Assembly (NCBI RefSeq): GCF_016638705.1 | Contig: NZ_CP067341.1 | Span: 1,739,501-1,803,500, forward strand | Source of the DNA: Lysinibacillus agricola | GTDB taxonomy: Bacteria > Bacillota > Bacilli > Bacillales_A > Planococcaceae | Reading direction: 5' to 3' | Length of the DNA: 64,000 nt | Shown: piece by piece, positions 55,799 to 64,000 of the stretch | Layout: every line of letters begins with the position of its first letter | How positions within the stretch are numbered: the first letter of the stretch is position 1 | Notes under the pieces: generated by a model | What the model was told of the DNA's origin: nothing | What the model saw: the letters and a program-made list of their open reading frames with translations, nothing else | Database searches by the model: none | Translations under genes and position numbers: made by a program

Positions 55799-56033
55799 AT
55801 TGATCACCTCAAAAATTGTATTTTATGACTAAGCTGACGCCGTAACTGACCTGATTCACCTCAGATTCTGCCTTAACTTACAAGAACCGATTGCTCTGAT
55901 GAAAATTCCTATCCATCTGCTCGAATTTAATTTATATTTCTAAAATATGGGTACAGAATCATTGTGCAATAAACGGAAAATTCTTACTAATATTCAGAGG
56001 GAAGAACTGAATCATATAAACTAAAAAGGCAGA

Positions 56034-56234
56034 GTGGAGGCTGGGCGACTCCTCGGGATCATCGGACGCCCCCAGGAAGCTCTACTCTGCGCGAAAGCGA
56101 AGCGTCAGCGGCAAATGTTTTATCTGTGCGAAAGCGAAGCGACAGCAACAAATGTTTTATCTGCGCGAAAGCGAAGCGTCAGCGGCAAAGCGCCCAGTCA
56201 GAACGGAAATCAACCCCTCGTTTTGCCAAGAGCC
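56034..56234 (+). repeat. family A repeat, copy A8 with three 37-bp units
   Basis: The left terminus is missing; it begins at GAGTGGAGGCTGGGCGACTCC and goes directly to ATCGGACGCCCCCAGGAAGC. Three module units start with GCGAAAGCGAAGCG at 56091, 56128 and 56165 (exact period 37), followed by AACGGAAATCAACCCC and GCCAAGAGCC. The reading frames across it are repeat artefacts. The stretch 55799-56033 shows nothing but a lone GATAG box on the minus strand near 55910. Confidence 0.8.
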
Positions 56235-56263
56235 ATACTTTTTTAATATGGCATCATATCATA

Positions 56264-56292
56264 AAGGCAGAATCACAGTGTGATTCTGCCTT
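56264..56292 (-). terminator. palindromic terminator of the DUF4097 operon
   Basis: AAGGCAGAATCACA and TGTGATTCTGCCTT are perfect arms with almost no loop. On the minus strand it follows the DUF4097 gene and is succeeded by TTATGATATG, a weak T tail. Confidence 0.55.
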
Positions 56293-56331
56293 AACATCAT
56301 CATAATAAATAGATGATTTTTATAGCCTTCT

Positions 56332-57165
56332 TTATTTAAACCTTAACTGTAAGTCACCATATGAAAGTGTTACTTTTAGTTGGTTATCACCGTTGTAAGA
56401 TTGCGATACTTTGCTGTTTTGATCCTTGTTATCGACTGTAAGATCCCCGAAGTCAGTTTCTAATTCAAAGCCAAGTTCACTTTTTTTATTTTGTAAATGA
56501 AGTGTAGCATCTCCAAAGTCAGACGTAATAGTGGATTGACCATTTAATGTTCCATCAATGTTAATATCACCATGTTCACTTTCGGCAATGAAGCCATTAC
56601 TTGAAAATTGCTGTAGCTTCATATCACCAAACGATTGTGAAATCTCTGTTTTATCACCAGTAGTGTTTTTAAATAGTATATCTCCGAAATCTTCAATTAA
56701 ATTTAACCGCTGATAATTCAGGCCACGAATGGTTGTATCCCCAAAATTACTATCAAGGACAACGGTTTTCAATTTTACATCTGATGGAACATAGATTTTA
56801 ATAGAAGGAGTTCTAAAGCTACCAAACCCGAATTGAAAACCATTCTTCTTCTTAACCTTTGTTTCAACAGTTAATGTATTATCTTTAATACTGTACGTCA
56901 CATCACCATCTTTAACAACATTTGTTTCTAATGCATAACGATCACTAGTAACAATTTCAACATCTCCATAGTGATTGTAAATATTGAGATTAGTGAAATC
57001 ATCTAGTTTATAGGAATTGTTTACTAGTTTATTGTTCTCTGGCAATTGAATGCCTTCATCATTTAACACAAAGCTCCATTTTCCACCAGAGAAATAACCA
57101 ACTAGGGCTAACAGTATGCCGAAAGCAATCATAGTCATAGCGATATGTGTATGGCGAGACGTCAT
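56332..57165 (-). CDS. DUF4097-family membrane-anchored beta-repeat protein
   Basis: This 277-residue protein has an N-terminal membrane span (about 8-26) and an outer domain of repeated short beta strands. The tag FGD or YGD recurs about every 20 residues (NHYGDVEI, NFGDTTI, DFGDILF, SFGDMKL, DFGDATL, DFGDLTV, SYGDLQL), which suggests a regular beta-solenoid. The family is often encoded beside HAAS and PadR proteins and seems linked to envelope stress sensing. It overlaps the HAAS gene by one base. Confidence 0.85.
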   Translation of the reverse strand: MTSRHTHIAMTMIAFGILLALVGYFSGGKWSFVLNDEGIQLPENNKLVNNSYKLDDFTNLNIYNHYGDVEIVTSDRYALETNVVKDGDVTYSIKDNTLTVETKVKKKNGFQFGFGSFRTPSIKIYVPSDVKLKTVVLDSNFGDTTIRGLNYQRLNLIEDFGDILFKNTTGDKTEISQSFGDMKLQQFSSNGFIAESEHGDINIDGTLNGQSTITSDFGDATLHLQNKKSELGFELETDFGDLTVDNKDQNSKVSQSYNGDNQLKVTLSYGDLQLRFK

Positions 57166-57764
57166 TAGTATCCCTCCTTACGTTTCTTCATTATTTTATG
57201 GAATAGTTTACCTAATGCTTCAACACAAACAACAACGATTTTTTTGATAAAACGAGCAACGATTGGGAAAAGCAGAATGCCCAAACCTGTTACAATAAAG
57301 CCAACACCCATAAAGAGTAACGCTGTTGGCCAATGCTGAGTTAAAATGAAGAAGCCTGAAATAAGTGCAACAATTCCACCGAAGAAGATACTAAGTACAA
57401 TTGCTATAATCGCAATGATAAAGCTGAAAATGACTGCACCAAAAGAAAAGATAAGTGCTATAGCAACTGCGAGTAATGGTAATGAAAGTGGGGCAGATAA
57501 TATTGCTAGAATGATGAGCCAAATAGCAGTCACATTCTTCTTAGTCGAAGTCGAGGTTGCTTCTAAATCTTTTAATGCAGAGTCCGCCATTATTTGTGAT
57601 GCAACATGAGAAGGGGAGCCTAACTGTTGAATAACCTGCTGTTCGTTTTCCTCTCCTGCTTCATCGAAATATTCCTCATAATAGGCAAGCGCAGCATCAA
57701 CCTCATGCGCTGGAAGACGTTGTAATTTCCCCCGTAGCTTTTTTAAATAGCTTGCTCTATTCAT
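57165..57764 (-). CDS. HAAS-domain (DUF1700) membrane protein
   Basis: This 199-residue protein starts with a HAAS signalling domain (MNRASYLKKLRGKLQRLPAHEVDAALAYYEEYFDEAG...VIQQLGSP, 1-55), followed by four hydrophobic spans. Such proteins sit between a PadR regulator and a membrane effector. It starts one base after the padR stop, with AGGGAGGGAAATAAG upstream of its ATG. Confidence 0.88.
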   Translation of the reverse strand: MNRASYLKKLRGKLQRLPAHEVDAALAYYEEYFDEAGEENEQQVIQQLGSPSHVASQIMADSALKDLEATSTSTKKNVTAIWLIILAILSAPLSLPLLAVAIALIFSFGAVIFSFIIAIIAIVLSIFFGGIVALISGFFILTQHWPTALLFMGVGFIVTGLGILLFPIVARFIKKIVVVCVEALGKLFHKIMKKRKEGY

Positions 57765-57765
57765 C

Positions 57766-58077
57766 TTATTTCCCTCCTAAAAGTACATAATCAACCTTTT
57801 CTTTATACATATGCCATTCCTTTAATAGCTCCAGTAATCGTATTCGACCTTGCTTGGTAATTTGGTAATAGCGTCTATTTCTGCCTTGATAGGGCTGATC
57901 GTAGGTTGTTAAATAATTTGCTTTTTGTAAGCGACGTAATACTGGGTACAGCGTAGATTCTGATATATCCATCACAGATTGTACTTGCTGTGTTAATGAG
58001 TAGCCATAAGCATCCTCTTTATCGACGATGGCCAGTACACAAGCGTCAAGTAAAGCTGAGCCAAGCTGAAATGTCAT
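57766..58077 (-). CDS. PadR-family transcriptional regulator
   Basis: This 103-residue winged-helix repressor has DAYGYSLTQQVQ, SESTLYPVLRRLQKANYL and NRRYYQITKQGR. It is the short PadR-s2 type, without a long C-terminal domain. ATG 58077 follows GTGAGGTGAGAAAAG. Its own promoter overlaps repeated CGTATAG-containing sites, so autoregulation is likely. Confidence 0.92.
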   Translation of the reverse strand: MTFQLGSALLDACVLAIVDKEDAYGYSLTQQVQSVMDISESTLYPVLRRLQKANYLTTYDQPYQGRNRRYYQITKQGRIRLLELLKEWHMYKEKVDYVLLGGK

Positions 58078-58102
58078 CTTTTCTCACCTCACATTTTATT
58101 AC

Positions 58103-58161
58103 CTATACGAGGTTTTATATTATATGTCGTATAGTATTTTGATAGTATATGACGTATAGCA
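58103..58161. promoter_or_regulatory. putative PadR operator repeats
   Basis: TATATGTCGTATAGTA (58121-58136) and TATATGACGTATAGCA (58146-58161) are direct repeats 25 bases apart. CTATACGA (58103-58110) is a third, inverted half-site. They cover the spacer, -10 box and start region of the padR promoter. Confidence 0.65.
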
Positions 58162-58172
58162 TTAATTGTCAA
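58144..58172 (-). promoter_or_regulatory. sigma-A promoter of the padR operon
   Basis: On the minus strand TTGACA (58172-58167) and TATACT (58149-58144) stand exactly 17 bases apart, near consensus. The start of transcription would fall near 58137, between the operator repeats. Confidence 0.75.
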
Positions 58173-58230
58173 ATTTTATTAAAAAGTTTATGCGGAAAAT
58201 AAAAGTGTTAAGCCGCTCTATGACATTACG

Positions 58231-58815
58231 ATGAGAGACATTATAAAAGCGTCAGGAGTAAGTCAAGGTGGGATTTATCGTTATTATTCAGATTTGGACG
58301 AGATACTTGTTGATGTCATTAATCAGGTAAATGCTAAGGCAGACTATAAACATGTTATCGATGAAATTATAATTACGAGTAATTCTCCCACAAAAACGAT
58401 CATTAATTTATTTACTTTTCTTGGTGAGTACATTATGGAAAACTTATCAACAGTTGGTAAAATCCAATTTGAGCTCACAATTTTATGTGCAAACCATCCA
58501 GATAGACAAAAGAAAATTTTATCGAACATTGCTGAGAATGAAAGCGGACAATACTTGATGCAGCAAATTCTTCATTCAATTCATGAGGGGATTTCTTTAG
58601 GGTGCTTTCAGCCAGAGATTTCGATAGAGAATCTATCTACTTTTATGATGACATCCATTGATGGCATTGTGAGGGACGTTGTCTTGCAAAAATGTTACGG
58701 GGTGTTTTCAAATGATCAAGTGCAGTTTGATGAGATTCGTTTGATGAAGACACTTTGCAAATCCGTATTATTACTATTGGGTACGAAAGAAGGAGAGGAT
58801 ACAAGTTGGGAATAG
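58231..58815 (+). pseudogene. TetR-family regulator lacking its first helix
   Basis: From ATG 58231 the frame encodes 194 residues beginning within the HTH: MRDIIKASGVSQGGIYRYYSDLDEIL is helices 2-3 and the start of helix 4, and the rest is a normal TetR ligand domain. The first 25-30 residues, including helix 1, are absent. The same frame is open upstream (GTT TAT GCG GAA ... GAC ATT ACG, residues VYAENKSVKPLYDIT) but has no start codon before a stop. I read this as a 5'-truncated gene, possibly still translated from an internal start. The CPBP protease gene overlaps its end. Confidence 0.65.
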
Positions 58816-59567
58816 AGGTAAGAAGATTTCTATTTTATACCTTTGCAACGTCTTGGATAATATGGGGGAGTTTAGCCTTATTAACGCAGCTAGATTTGCT
58901 GAAGTTTGGCAATGCGATATCAATGTTATTATTTATTCTTGGCGGAATTACTCCAGCAATTTGTGAGATTTGGCTAAAAAAGAAATATTCGACTAAAGAC
59001 GAGTTCAAATCATTTATCCATAATGTGAAAAATCCTAAGCATCCTGTATCTTGGTACATATTTGCAATCGGATTAGCATTTTTGGCTTGTTTTTTACCAA
59101 CTCTATGGGGCGGAGCAACTATGGAGAATCCAATGTATTTGGCGTTATTTGAATTGCCGATCATGATTATTGGTGGTGGGTTGGAAGAAATCGGCTGGCG
59201 TGGTTTTTTACAGCCTTCATTACAAAAAAGATGGTCTCCCTTCATAAGTACAATAATTGTTGGTGTAATTTGGACAGTTTGGCATCTGCCATTATGGTTT
59301 GTCATTGGATCAAACCAAATGAATATGAACTTCCTATGGTTTTCCCTAACAGCTTTAGCGCTATCCTTTTTATTGACGATCATTTACCTATCCACTAAAA
59401 GTATTTTTCTCTGTATTATTTTCCACGCTTTCATCAATTCATTATGGAATGTCTTTGTACCTGTTACAAATGTAATGTCTGGTTTATTAACATTATTATT
59501 GGCTCTGTTCCTATTTACAGTGTTTGAAGTTTATCGAAAATCAAGCCTTCAGAAACGAATGGTTTGA
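58806..59567 (+). CDS. CPBP-family intramembrane metalloprotease
   Basis: This 253-residue membrane protein has the CPBP (Abi) motifs GGLEEIGWRGFLQPSL (EExxxR), WTVWHLPLWF and IIFHAFINSLWN. Family members cleave prenylated or other membrane proteins, or give bacteriocin immunity; the target here is unknown. TTG 58806 follows AAGGAGAGGATACAAG and overlaps the TetR-like frame by 10 bases, suggesting one transcript. The longer open frame upstream is not used. Confidence 0.87.
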   Translation: MGIEVRRFLFYTFATSWIIWGSLALLTQLDLLKFGNAISMLLFILGGITPAICEIWLKKKYSTKDEFKSFIHNVKNPKHPVSWYIFAIGLAFLACFLPTLWGGATMENPMYLALFELPIMIIGGGLEEIGWRGFLQPSLQKRWSPFISTIIVGVIWTVWHLPLWFVIGSNQMNMNFLWFSLTALALSFLLTIIYLSTKSIFLCIIFHAFINSLWNVFVPVTNVMSGLLTLLLALFLFTVFEVYRKSSLQKRMV

Positions 59568-59609
59568 ATCTGGAAATATTTATAAATCGTAATTATTAGA
59601 AAATAATAT

Positions 59610-59639
59610 TTGAAGATTACTAGGGGAATCTGTTATAGT
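59610..59639 (+). promoter_or_regulatory. promoter of the panBCD leader
   Basis: TTGAAG (59610-59615) and TATAGT (59634-59639) stand 18 bases apart, with TG one base before the -10 box. It gives a leader of nearly 290 bases before panB. Confidence 0.65.
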
Positions 59640-59846
59640 ATGTGCGAAGGGCAGTATCCTTTTGTGAACGGCACCTTCAAAACGTCAGAACTATTTACAA
59701 TAAATATCTGCCTTGATCTTTTAATGACAGGGACGGAAGAAAACAAGCGTTCAAAAATATAACTTAATTTAATGGAATGGGCAATTCACTTGATTACCCC
59801 CTTTATTAAGTTATGGCCTCTATTCAAAAACGTGAGGTGATTTTTG

Positions 59847-59882
59847 ATGACGAACGAAACACTACCCTTCTGTCCATTTTAG
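59847..59882 (+). CDS. possible leader peptide MTNETLPFCPF
   Basis: An 11-codon frame from ATG 59847 to TAG 59882, preceded by GTGAGGTGATTTTTG, a ribosome site as good as those of real genes here. It overlaps the left arm of the terminator hairpin, so ribosome movement could decide whether the hairpin forms. Two Thr, two Pro and two Phe codons do not point clearly to one amino acid. Confidence 0.45.
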   Translation: MTNETLPFCPF

Positions 59883-59898
59883 GAACAGAGGGGTTTTT
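59864..59898 (+). terminator. attenuator hairpin before panB
   Basis: ACCCTTCTGT pairs with ACAGAGGGGT (one bulge) and is followed by TTTT. It lies 36 bases before the panB start. Confidence 0.75.
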
Positions 59899-59933
59899 CT
59901 GTTTTCTTTCCTTAAAAAAAGGAGGACTACATG

Positions 59934-60770
59934 ATGAAAACGACTTCAGATTTTTTAAAGATGAAGGCGGCAGGTGAGAAAATCGTTATGCTAACTGCAT
60001 ATGATTATCCTGCTGCAAAATTTGCCGAGGAAGCAGGCGTAGATATGATTCTAGTGGGAGATTCACTAGGTATGGTAGTACTAGGCTATGATTCTACAAT
60101 GCCAGTAACAGTAGCCGATATGGTTCATCATGCAAAAGCAGTGCGCCGCGGGGCAAAGAATACGTTTGTTGTTGTTGATATGCCATTTGGTTCGTACCAT
60201 GGTGATGTAAACGAGACGTTGAAAACAGCGGTATTTATGATGCAGGAAACAGGAGCAGATGCACTAAAGTTAGAGGGGGCAGACGATGTTCTACCAGCAA
60301 TTCGTAAATTAACGTCAGCTGGCATTCCGGTGGTAGCTCATTTAGGTTTATTACCTCAATCAGCAGGAGTGCTTGGTGGCTACAAAGTTCAGGGTAAAAC
60401 AGCTGAACAGGCAACGAAACTCATTGAAGATGCAAAAAAATGTCAAGAGGCTGGAGCGTGTGCAGTCGTCTTAGAATGTATTCCGCATCAGCTAACAGAG
60501 ATGGTATCCGCTAATCTTATTATTCCAACGATTGGTATTGGAGCTGGAGTGGAGGCTGATGGACAAGTATTGGTTTATCATGACATGTTAAGCTACGGTT
60601 CACATCATGTACCGAAATTTGTGGAACAGTTTGCTAATATGGGCTCAGAAGCAAGCCGTGGAATTGCTAGTTACGTGGAAGCGGTAAAAGCAAGTACATT
60701 CCCTGCACCGAAGCATTTCTTCACGATGAAAGAAGAAGCATTGGATCAGCTATATGGGGGCGTAAAGTAA
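59934..60770 (+). CDS. panB: 3-methyl-2-oxobutanoate hydroxymethyltransferase
   Basis: This 278-residue enzyme makes ketopantoate for pantothenate and CoA. Family motifs are [46 protein letters not shown] and [11 protein letters not shown]. Tandem ATGs occur at 59931 and 59934; the second is better spaced from AAAGGAGG. It overlaps panC by one base. Confidence 0.95.
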   Translation: MKTTSDFLKMKAAGEKIVMLTAYDYPAAKFAEEAGVDMILVGDSLGMVVLGYDSTMPVTVADMVHHAKAVRRGAKNTFVVVDMPFGSYHGDVNETLKTAVFMMQETGADALKLEGADDVLPAIRKLTSAGIPVVAHLGLLPQSAGVLGGYKVQGKTAEQATKLIEDAKKCQEAGACAVVLECIPHQLTEMVSANLIIPTIGIGAGVEADGQVLVYHDMLSYGSHHVPKFVEQFANMGSEASRGIASYVEAVKASTFPAPKHFFTMKEEALDQLYGGVK

Positions 60771-61624
60771 TGAAAGTCGTAACTACTATAGAAGCATTAA
60801 CTGTAGAAGTCCAAGCAGCTAAGCAAGCCCAAAAAACAATTGGACTAGTTCCAACAATGGGCTATTTACATGAGGGTCATTTAACGTTGGCAAAAACGGC
60901 TCGTGCCGAAAATGATTTAGTCGTTATGAGTATATTTGTAAACCCAACACAATTTGAGCCAGACGAAGACTTTGAAAGCTATCCGCGTGATTTGCCAAGG
61001 GATACTGCATTGGCAGAGTCTGTCGGTGTAGATATTATTTTCGCACCAAGTGTTGAAGAAATGTATCCTCACGATGGTGGCATTCGTATTCATGCGGGTG
61101 ATCAGGCAACAATTCTTTGTGGGGCGAGCCGACCAGGACATTTTGATGGCGTTTTACAGGTCGTATCAAAATTATTTCATGTAGCACAGCCAACACGAGC
61201 TTATTTCGGACAAAAGGATGCACAACAAGTGGCTATTATTACAACGATGGTACGCGATTTTAACTTCTCGTTAGAAATGCGAGTAGTACCCATTGTACGT
61301 GAGGAGGATGGTTTAGCCAAATCCTCTCGTAATGTCTATTTAAGTGAAGCGGAGCGTCTTGAAGCACCTGCAATTAATGAAGCGTTACAGCTTGCTCGTG
61401 ATAGCTTTTTAGCAAATGGTGATGCAGCGAATGCGCTTGCTAAAGCAAAGGCACATATTGCAGCCCGTACACATGGGGAAATTGACTATATTGAGCTATT
61501 AGCGTATCCAGATTTAACACCAGTAACAGCTGAAACGGAGCAAGTCCTGTTGGCAGCGGCCGTCTTTATTGGTAAAACTCGTTTAATTGATAATTGTATC
61601 TTTAATGTGAAAGAAGGGCTGTAA
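60770..61624 (+). CDS. panC: pantothenate synthetase
   Basis: This 284-residue enzyme condenses pantoate and beta-alanine with ATP. Motifs are [19 protein letters not shown] (HxGH), [21 protein letters not shown] and KSSRNVYLS (KMSKS-like). It starts within the panB stop codon region and ends one base before panD. Confidence 0.95.
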   Translation: MKVVTTIEALTVEVQAAKQAQKTIGLVPTMGYLHEGHLTLAKTARAENDLVVMSIFVNPTQFEPDEDFESYPRDLPRDTALAESVGVDIIFAPSVEEMYPHDGGIRIHAGDQATILCGASRPGHFDGVLQVVSKLFHVAQPTRAYFGQKDAQQVAIITTMVRDFNFSLEMRVVPIVREEDGLAKSSRNVYLSEAERLEAPAINEALQLARDSFLANGDAANALAKAKAHIAARTHGEIDYIELLAYPDLTPVTAETEQVLLAAAVFIGKTRLIDNCIFNVKEGL

Positions 61625-61625
61625 A

Positions 61626-62009
61626 ATGCTACGAATGATGATGAACAGTAAAATCCACCGTGCTACAGTGACACAGGCAGATTTAAACTATGTTGGGTCC
61701 ATTACGATTGATGAGGATATTTTAGATGCAGTAGGTATGCTACCAAACGAAAAGGTGCATATCGTTAATAACAACAATGGGGCACGCTTTGAAACCTATA
61801 TTATTGCAGGGGAGCGTGGATCAGGCGTTATTTGTGTTAACGGTGCAGCAGCACGACTAGTACAACGGGGAGATATTGTAATTATTATTTCTTATGTGTA
61901 TGTAGATAATAAAGAGGCAAAAGATCATCAGCCAACAGTAGCCATTATGGGAGAAGGTAATACTATTAAAGAAATGATATCCTATGAGCCAGAAGCAACA
62001 GTGATGTAG
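61626..62009 (+). CDS. panD: aspartate 1-decarboxylase proenzyme
   Basis: This 127-residue pyruvoyl enzyme makes beta-alanine from aspartate. The self-cleavage site Gly24-Ser25 is in [22 protein letters not shown] and [16 protein letters not shown] complete the active site. GAAGAAAGGGCTGTAAA precedes the ATG. Last gene of panBCD. Confidence 0.96.
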   Translation: MLRMMMNSKIHRATVTQADLNYVGSITIDEDILDAVGMLPNEKVHIVNNNNGARFETYIIAGERGSGVICVNGAAARLVQRGDIVIIISYVYVDNKEAKDHQPTVAIMGEGNTIKEMISYEPEATVM

Positions 62010-62060
62010 TGTGATAAAAGTGGGTACTACTTTGTAACTTTAAAGACAATATATTAAAAC

Positions 62061-62102
62061 AGTGTACATTACTAAATTAATTTTAATGATGTACACTTTT
62101 TT
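62061..62102 (+). terminator. terminator of panBCD
   Basis: AGTGTACAT pairs with ATGTACACT and is followed by TTTTT. Confidence 0.85.
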
Positions 62103-62136
62103 GTTGTAGTGAAAAAAGTTAAATATGAGATTTACC

Positions 62137-62351
62137 GACTCATCGGACGCCCCAGGAAGCTTTGCTCTGCGCGAAAGCGAAGCGTCAGCGGCAATGTTTT
62201 ATCTGTACGAAAGCGAAGCGGCAGCAACAAATGTTTTATCTGTGCGAAAGCGAAGCGGCAGCAACAAATGTTTTATCTGTGCGAAAGCGAAGCGGCAGCA
62301 ACAAAGCGCCTAGTCGGAACGTAAATCAATCACACGTTATGGTGACGGGCC
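62137..62351 (+). repeat. family A repeat, copy A9 with four 37-bp units
   Basis: The left part is lost; it begins at GACTCATCGGACGCCCC. Four module units have their core at 62171, 62207, 62244 and 62281 (periods 36, 37, 37). Units 3 and 4 are almost identical, so amplification is recent. The right part is CGGAACGTAAATCAATC to GGTGACGGGCC. Frames of 62-71 codons through it are artefacts of the repeat. Confidence 0.85.
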
Positions 62352-62517
62352 ATGTTTTTACAAATATTATATATTAATTTGAAAATTGTTACTATAAATC
62401 CTGATAATCGTTCAGAAGTCTTTTTTATGACCAATCAACAGTGGTGATGGGATGCCGCTGAGCCAAATATATGATAAAATTCATCTATCTAATGTGAACT
62501 GTGAGTTGAGATGTATG

Positions 62518-64000
62518 ATGGAAAGTCAAAAGTATGCAATTGTAGATTTAGAGACGACTGGTCATTCACCGGCAAATGGGGACCGAATGATTCAAATAGC
62601 AATTGTTATTATGAAAGATTGGAAAATTGAAAAAACGTATACGAAGTTTATTTATCCAGGTAAGGCCATTCCAACTTTCATTCAGGATTTAACGCATATT
62701 ACCAATGAGGATGTAAAGGATGCCTTGCCGTTTGAGGCACATGCCGACTACATATATGAACTGCTTGCTGATTGTGTATTTGTCGCGCATAATGCGGATT
62801 TTGACTTATCCTTTTTACAAGCAGAATTCAAGCGTGCAGGCTTACCGAAATGGCAGGGTAAAAAGATGGATACGGTTGAGCTTGCAAAAATATTGTTCCC
62901 GATGTCACTCGGCTTTAAGCTAGGTGATTTAGCGGCAGATTTAAATATAGAGCTAACAAATGCACACCGAGCAGACGACGATGCGCGTGCAACGGCTGAG
63001 CTCTTTAAACGTTGCTGGAAGGAGCTACTCGGTCTCCCACAGCTAACTCTTGAACAAATGCATAAGCGTTCATTCAGATTAAAATCAAATTTATCCCAGC
63101 TTTTCTTCGAGGCTCTTCAAATTAAACGACAGCATATAACTGCCAATGAGAATGTCTCCTACTACCGTAATTTGGCCATTTGTGATGGAAGAAAAAAGCA
63201 TTCAAATAATGCAGAGATTGTATCGTACCCACGATCAGCAGTTGATAAAACATCATTAATGACAAAGGCGATGCCGAATTTTGAGCAACGACCTGCACAA
63301 TTCGAGATGATGGATACTATTTGGCATGCGCTAAATGACAAAAGAGAGTGCGTTATTGAGGCCTCAACAGGTATTGGTAAAACAGCGGGCTATCTACTTC
63401 CTGCGATTTTGTATGCTCGAGCAGTCGATAAAAAAATTGCGATTAGCACATATACATCACACTTGCAGGAGCAGCTTGTTGAAGAAGAACTACCAAAGAT
63501 TGAAAAAATCCTTGGCACTAAAGTAAATATTGCTGTTCTGAAGGGCATGCAGCATTATATTGACGTTGCACGATTCGAGCAATGTATGGCTTATGCTGAT
63601 GAATCCTATGATGATACCTTTACGATTTTGCAGATTCTCGTCTGGCTTACGAAAACAGAAACTGGTGTGTTAAGTGAGCTCAATGTTTCTGGTGGTGGAC
63701 AGCTATTTTTAGAGAAAATCCGCAAAATGCCTGATGAGAAATCTTCAAAGGGCTTTGATTTCTATGAGCAAGCGTTAAAAAATAGTGAATTTGCCGATTG
63801 TATTGTAACCAACCATTCCATGGTACTCAGTGATTTAGTCCGTCAAACACCTATCTTTACACAAATCGACGGATGGATCATTGATGAAGCACATCAATTT
63901 GTACAATCCGCAATGCAGCAGGACGAAATAGTCTTCTCCTATACGCAGTGGAAGTACATTTTCGGTCAAATTGGAACAATGGAGGAAACTGCCTTATTCC
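62518..64000 (+). CDS. dinG: ATP-dependent helicase/exonuclease DinG, N-terminal part
   Basis: This gene runs off the right end; 494 codons are seen. An N-terminal DEDD 3'-5' exonuclease domain (IVDLETTG, VAHNADFDLSFLQ, HRADDDARATAELF; about 5-165) is fused to an XPD/DinG-like superfamily 2 helicase with Walker A EASTGIGKTAGYLLP, TSHLQEQ, VTNHSMVLSDL and DEAH near residue 460. No iron-sulfur cysteine cluster is visible, as in the Gram-positive exonuclease-fused DinG. Start ATG 62518 (or 62515) has a weak ribosome site. Position after panD is conserved. Confidence 0.93.
   Translation, partial: MESQKYAIVDLETTGHSPANGDRMIQIAIVIMKDWKIEKTYTKFIYPGKAIPTFIQDLTHITNEDVKDALPFEAHADYIYELLADCVFVAHNADFDLSFLQAEFKRAGLPKWQGKKMDTVELAKILFPMSLGFKLGDLAADLNIELTNAHRADDDARATAELFKRCWKELLGLPQLTLEQMHKRSFRLKSNLSQLFFEALQIKRQHITANENVSYYRNLAICDGRKKHSNNAEIVSYPRSAVDKTSLMTKAMPNFEQRPAQFEMMDTIWHALNDKRECVIEASTGIGKTAGYLLPAILYARAVDKKIAISTYTSHLQEQLVEEELPKIEKILGTKVNIAVLKGMQHYIDVARFEQCMAYADESYDDTFTILQILVWLTKTETGVLSELNVSGGGQLFLEKIRKMPDEKSSKGFDFYEQALKNSEFADCIVTNHSMVLSDLVRQTPIFTQIDGWIIDEAHQFVQSAMQQDEIVFSYTQWKYIFGQIGTMEETALF

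Larger units (their letters stand above)
59640..59933 (+). promoter_or_regulatory. long structured leader of panBCD
   Basis: The leader holds a GCGAAGG...CCTTC pairing, a perfect 10-base stem ATAACTTAAT/ATTAAGTTAT (near 59759 and 59805), a short open frame with a strong ribosome site, and a terminator hairpin at 59864-59898 just before the panB site. The pattern fits transcription attenuation. A pan RNA motif is known upstream of panB in Firmicutes, but I cannot confirm its consensus from memory; T-box and SAM riboswitch signatures are absent. Confidence 0.55.

Noticed and set aside
56034..56246. Open frames rich in CAKAKRQRQ/CESEA in the 37-bp tandem repeats (also 24787-25225 and 62109-62377)
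   Set aside because: They arise because the 37-bp unit is open in several frames; peptides repeat with the DNA period, there is no ribosome site, and the frames sit inside intergenic repeat elements.
59640..59933. T-box or SAM riboswitch before panB
   Set aside because: No GGGTGGNACCGCG-type T-box sequence and no S-box core are seen; only a general attenuator layout is supported.
62171..62305. CRISPR array
   Set aside because: The 37-bp units are contiguous with no unique spacers, and there are no cas genes in the window.

Overview
The window is about 64 kb of low-GC Firmicutes chromosome from an endospore former. Spore genes (sleB, ypeB, spoIVA), bacillithiol genes (ypdA, bshA), TRAP (mtrB), menaquinone/heptaprenyl genes and a qcrABC complex are all present. 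Gene order follows the Bacillus subtilis fer-ypbB-recQ to panBCD-dinG segment almost gene for gene. Protein features and the many palindromic intergenic repeats suggest the Lysinibacillus/Planococcaceae side of the Bacilli; the genus is inference.

Layout. 1-6.1 kb: fabI end, an unknown gene, ferredoxin, ypbB-recQ, a LysM protein, a phosphoesterase. 6.4-12.7 kb: ypdA, a repeat-rich gap, a broken plsY-like gene cut by an IS200/IS605-type element carrying an interrupted tnpB, asparaginase, prsW. 13-15.2 kb: sleB-ypeB. 15.5-24.6 kb: PilZ protein ypfA, cmk, S1 protein, der, gpsA, yphE-yphF, spoIVA, hbs. 25.3-29.3 kb: folE-mtrB-hepS-menG-hepT-ndk. 29.7-33.9 kb: a fatty-acid module (thiolase, SDR dehydrogenase, acyl-CoA ligase) sitting between ndk and cheR. 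34-41.3 kb: cheR and the aromatic operon aroC-aroB-aroH-hisC-tyrA-aroA, with no trp genes inside it. 41.6-46.2 kb: ypiA-ypiB-ypiF-qcrABC. 47-53.4 kb: ypjA, a zinc metallopeptidase, ypjC, ypjD-dapB-mgsA-bshA-cca. 54-59.6 kb: birA and an accessory stretch (59-residue membrane protein, broken GNAT gene, PadR/HAAS/DUF4097 operon, truncated TetR gene, CPBP protease). 59.6-64 kb: panBCD behind a long structured leader, then dinG running off the end.

The core is conserved housekeeping; the unusual content is between genes. I see two families of mosaic palindromic repeats. Family A has terminal inverted repeats GGCTCATCAC...GTGATGAGCC and nine full or partial copies. Family B has up to six. They share sub-modules and a 37-bp tandem unit built on GCGAAAGCGAAGCG. 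Three further arrays of a GATAG box recur every 19-21 bp (two helical turns) just downstream of terminators. One 201-bp MITE-like insertion has 15-bp terminal inverted repeats and a perfect 9-bp target duplication. All gene names come from recognising sequence motifs, length and gene order; no database search was possible.
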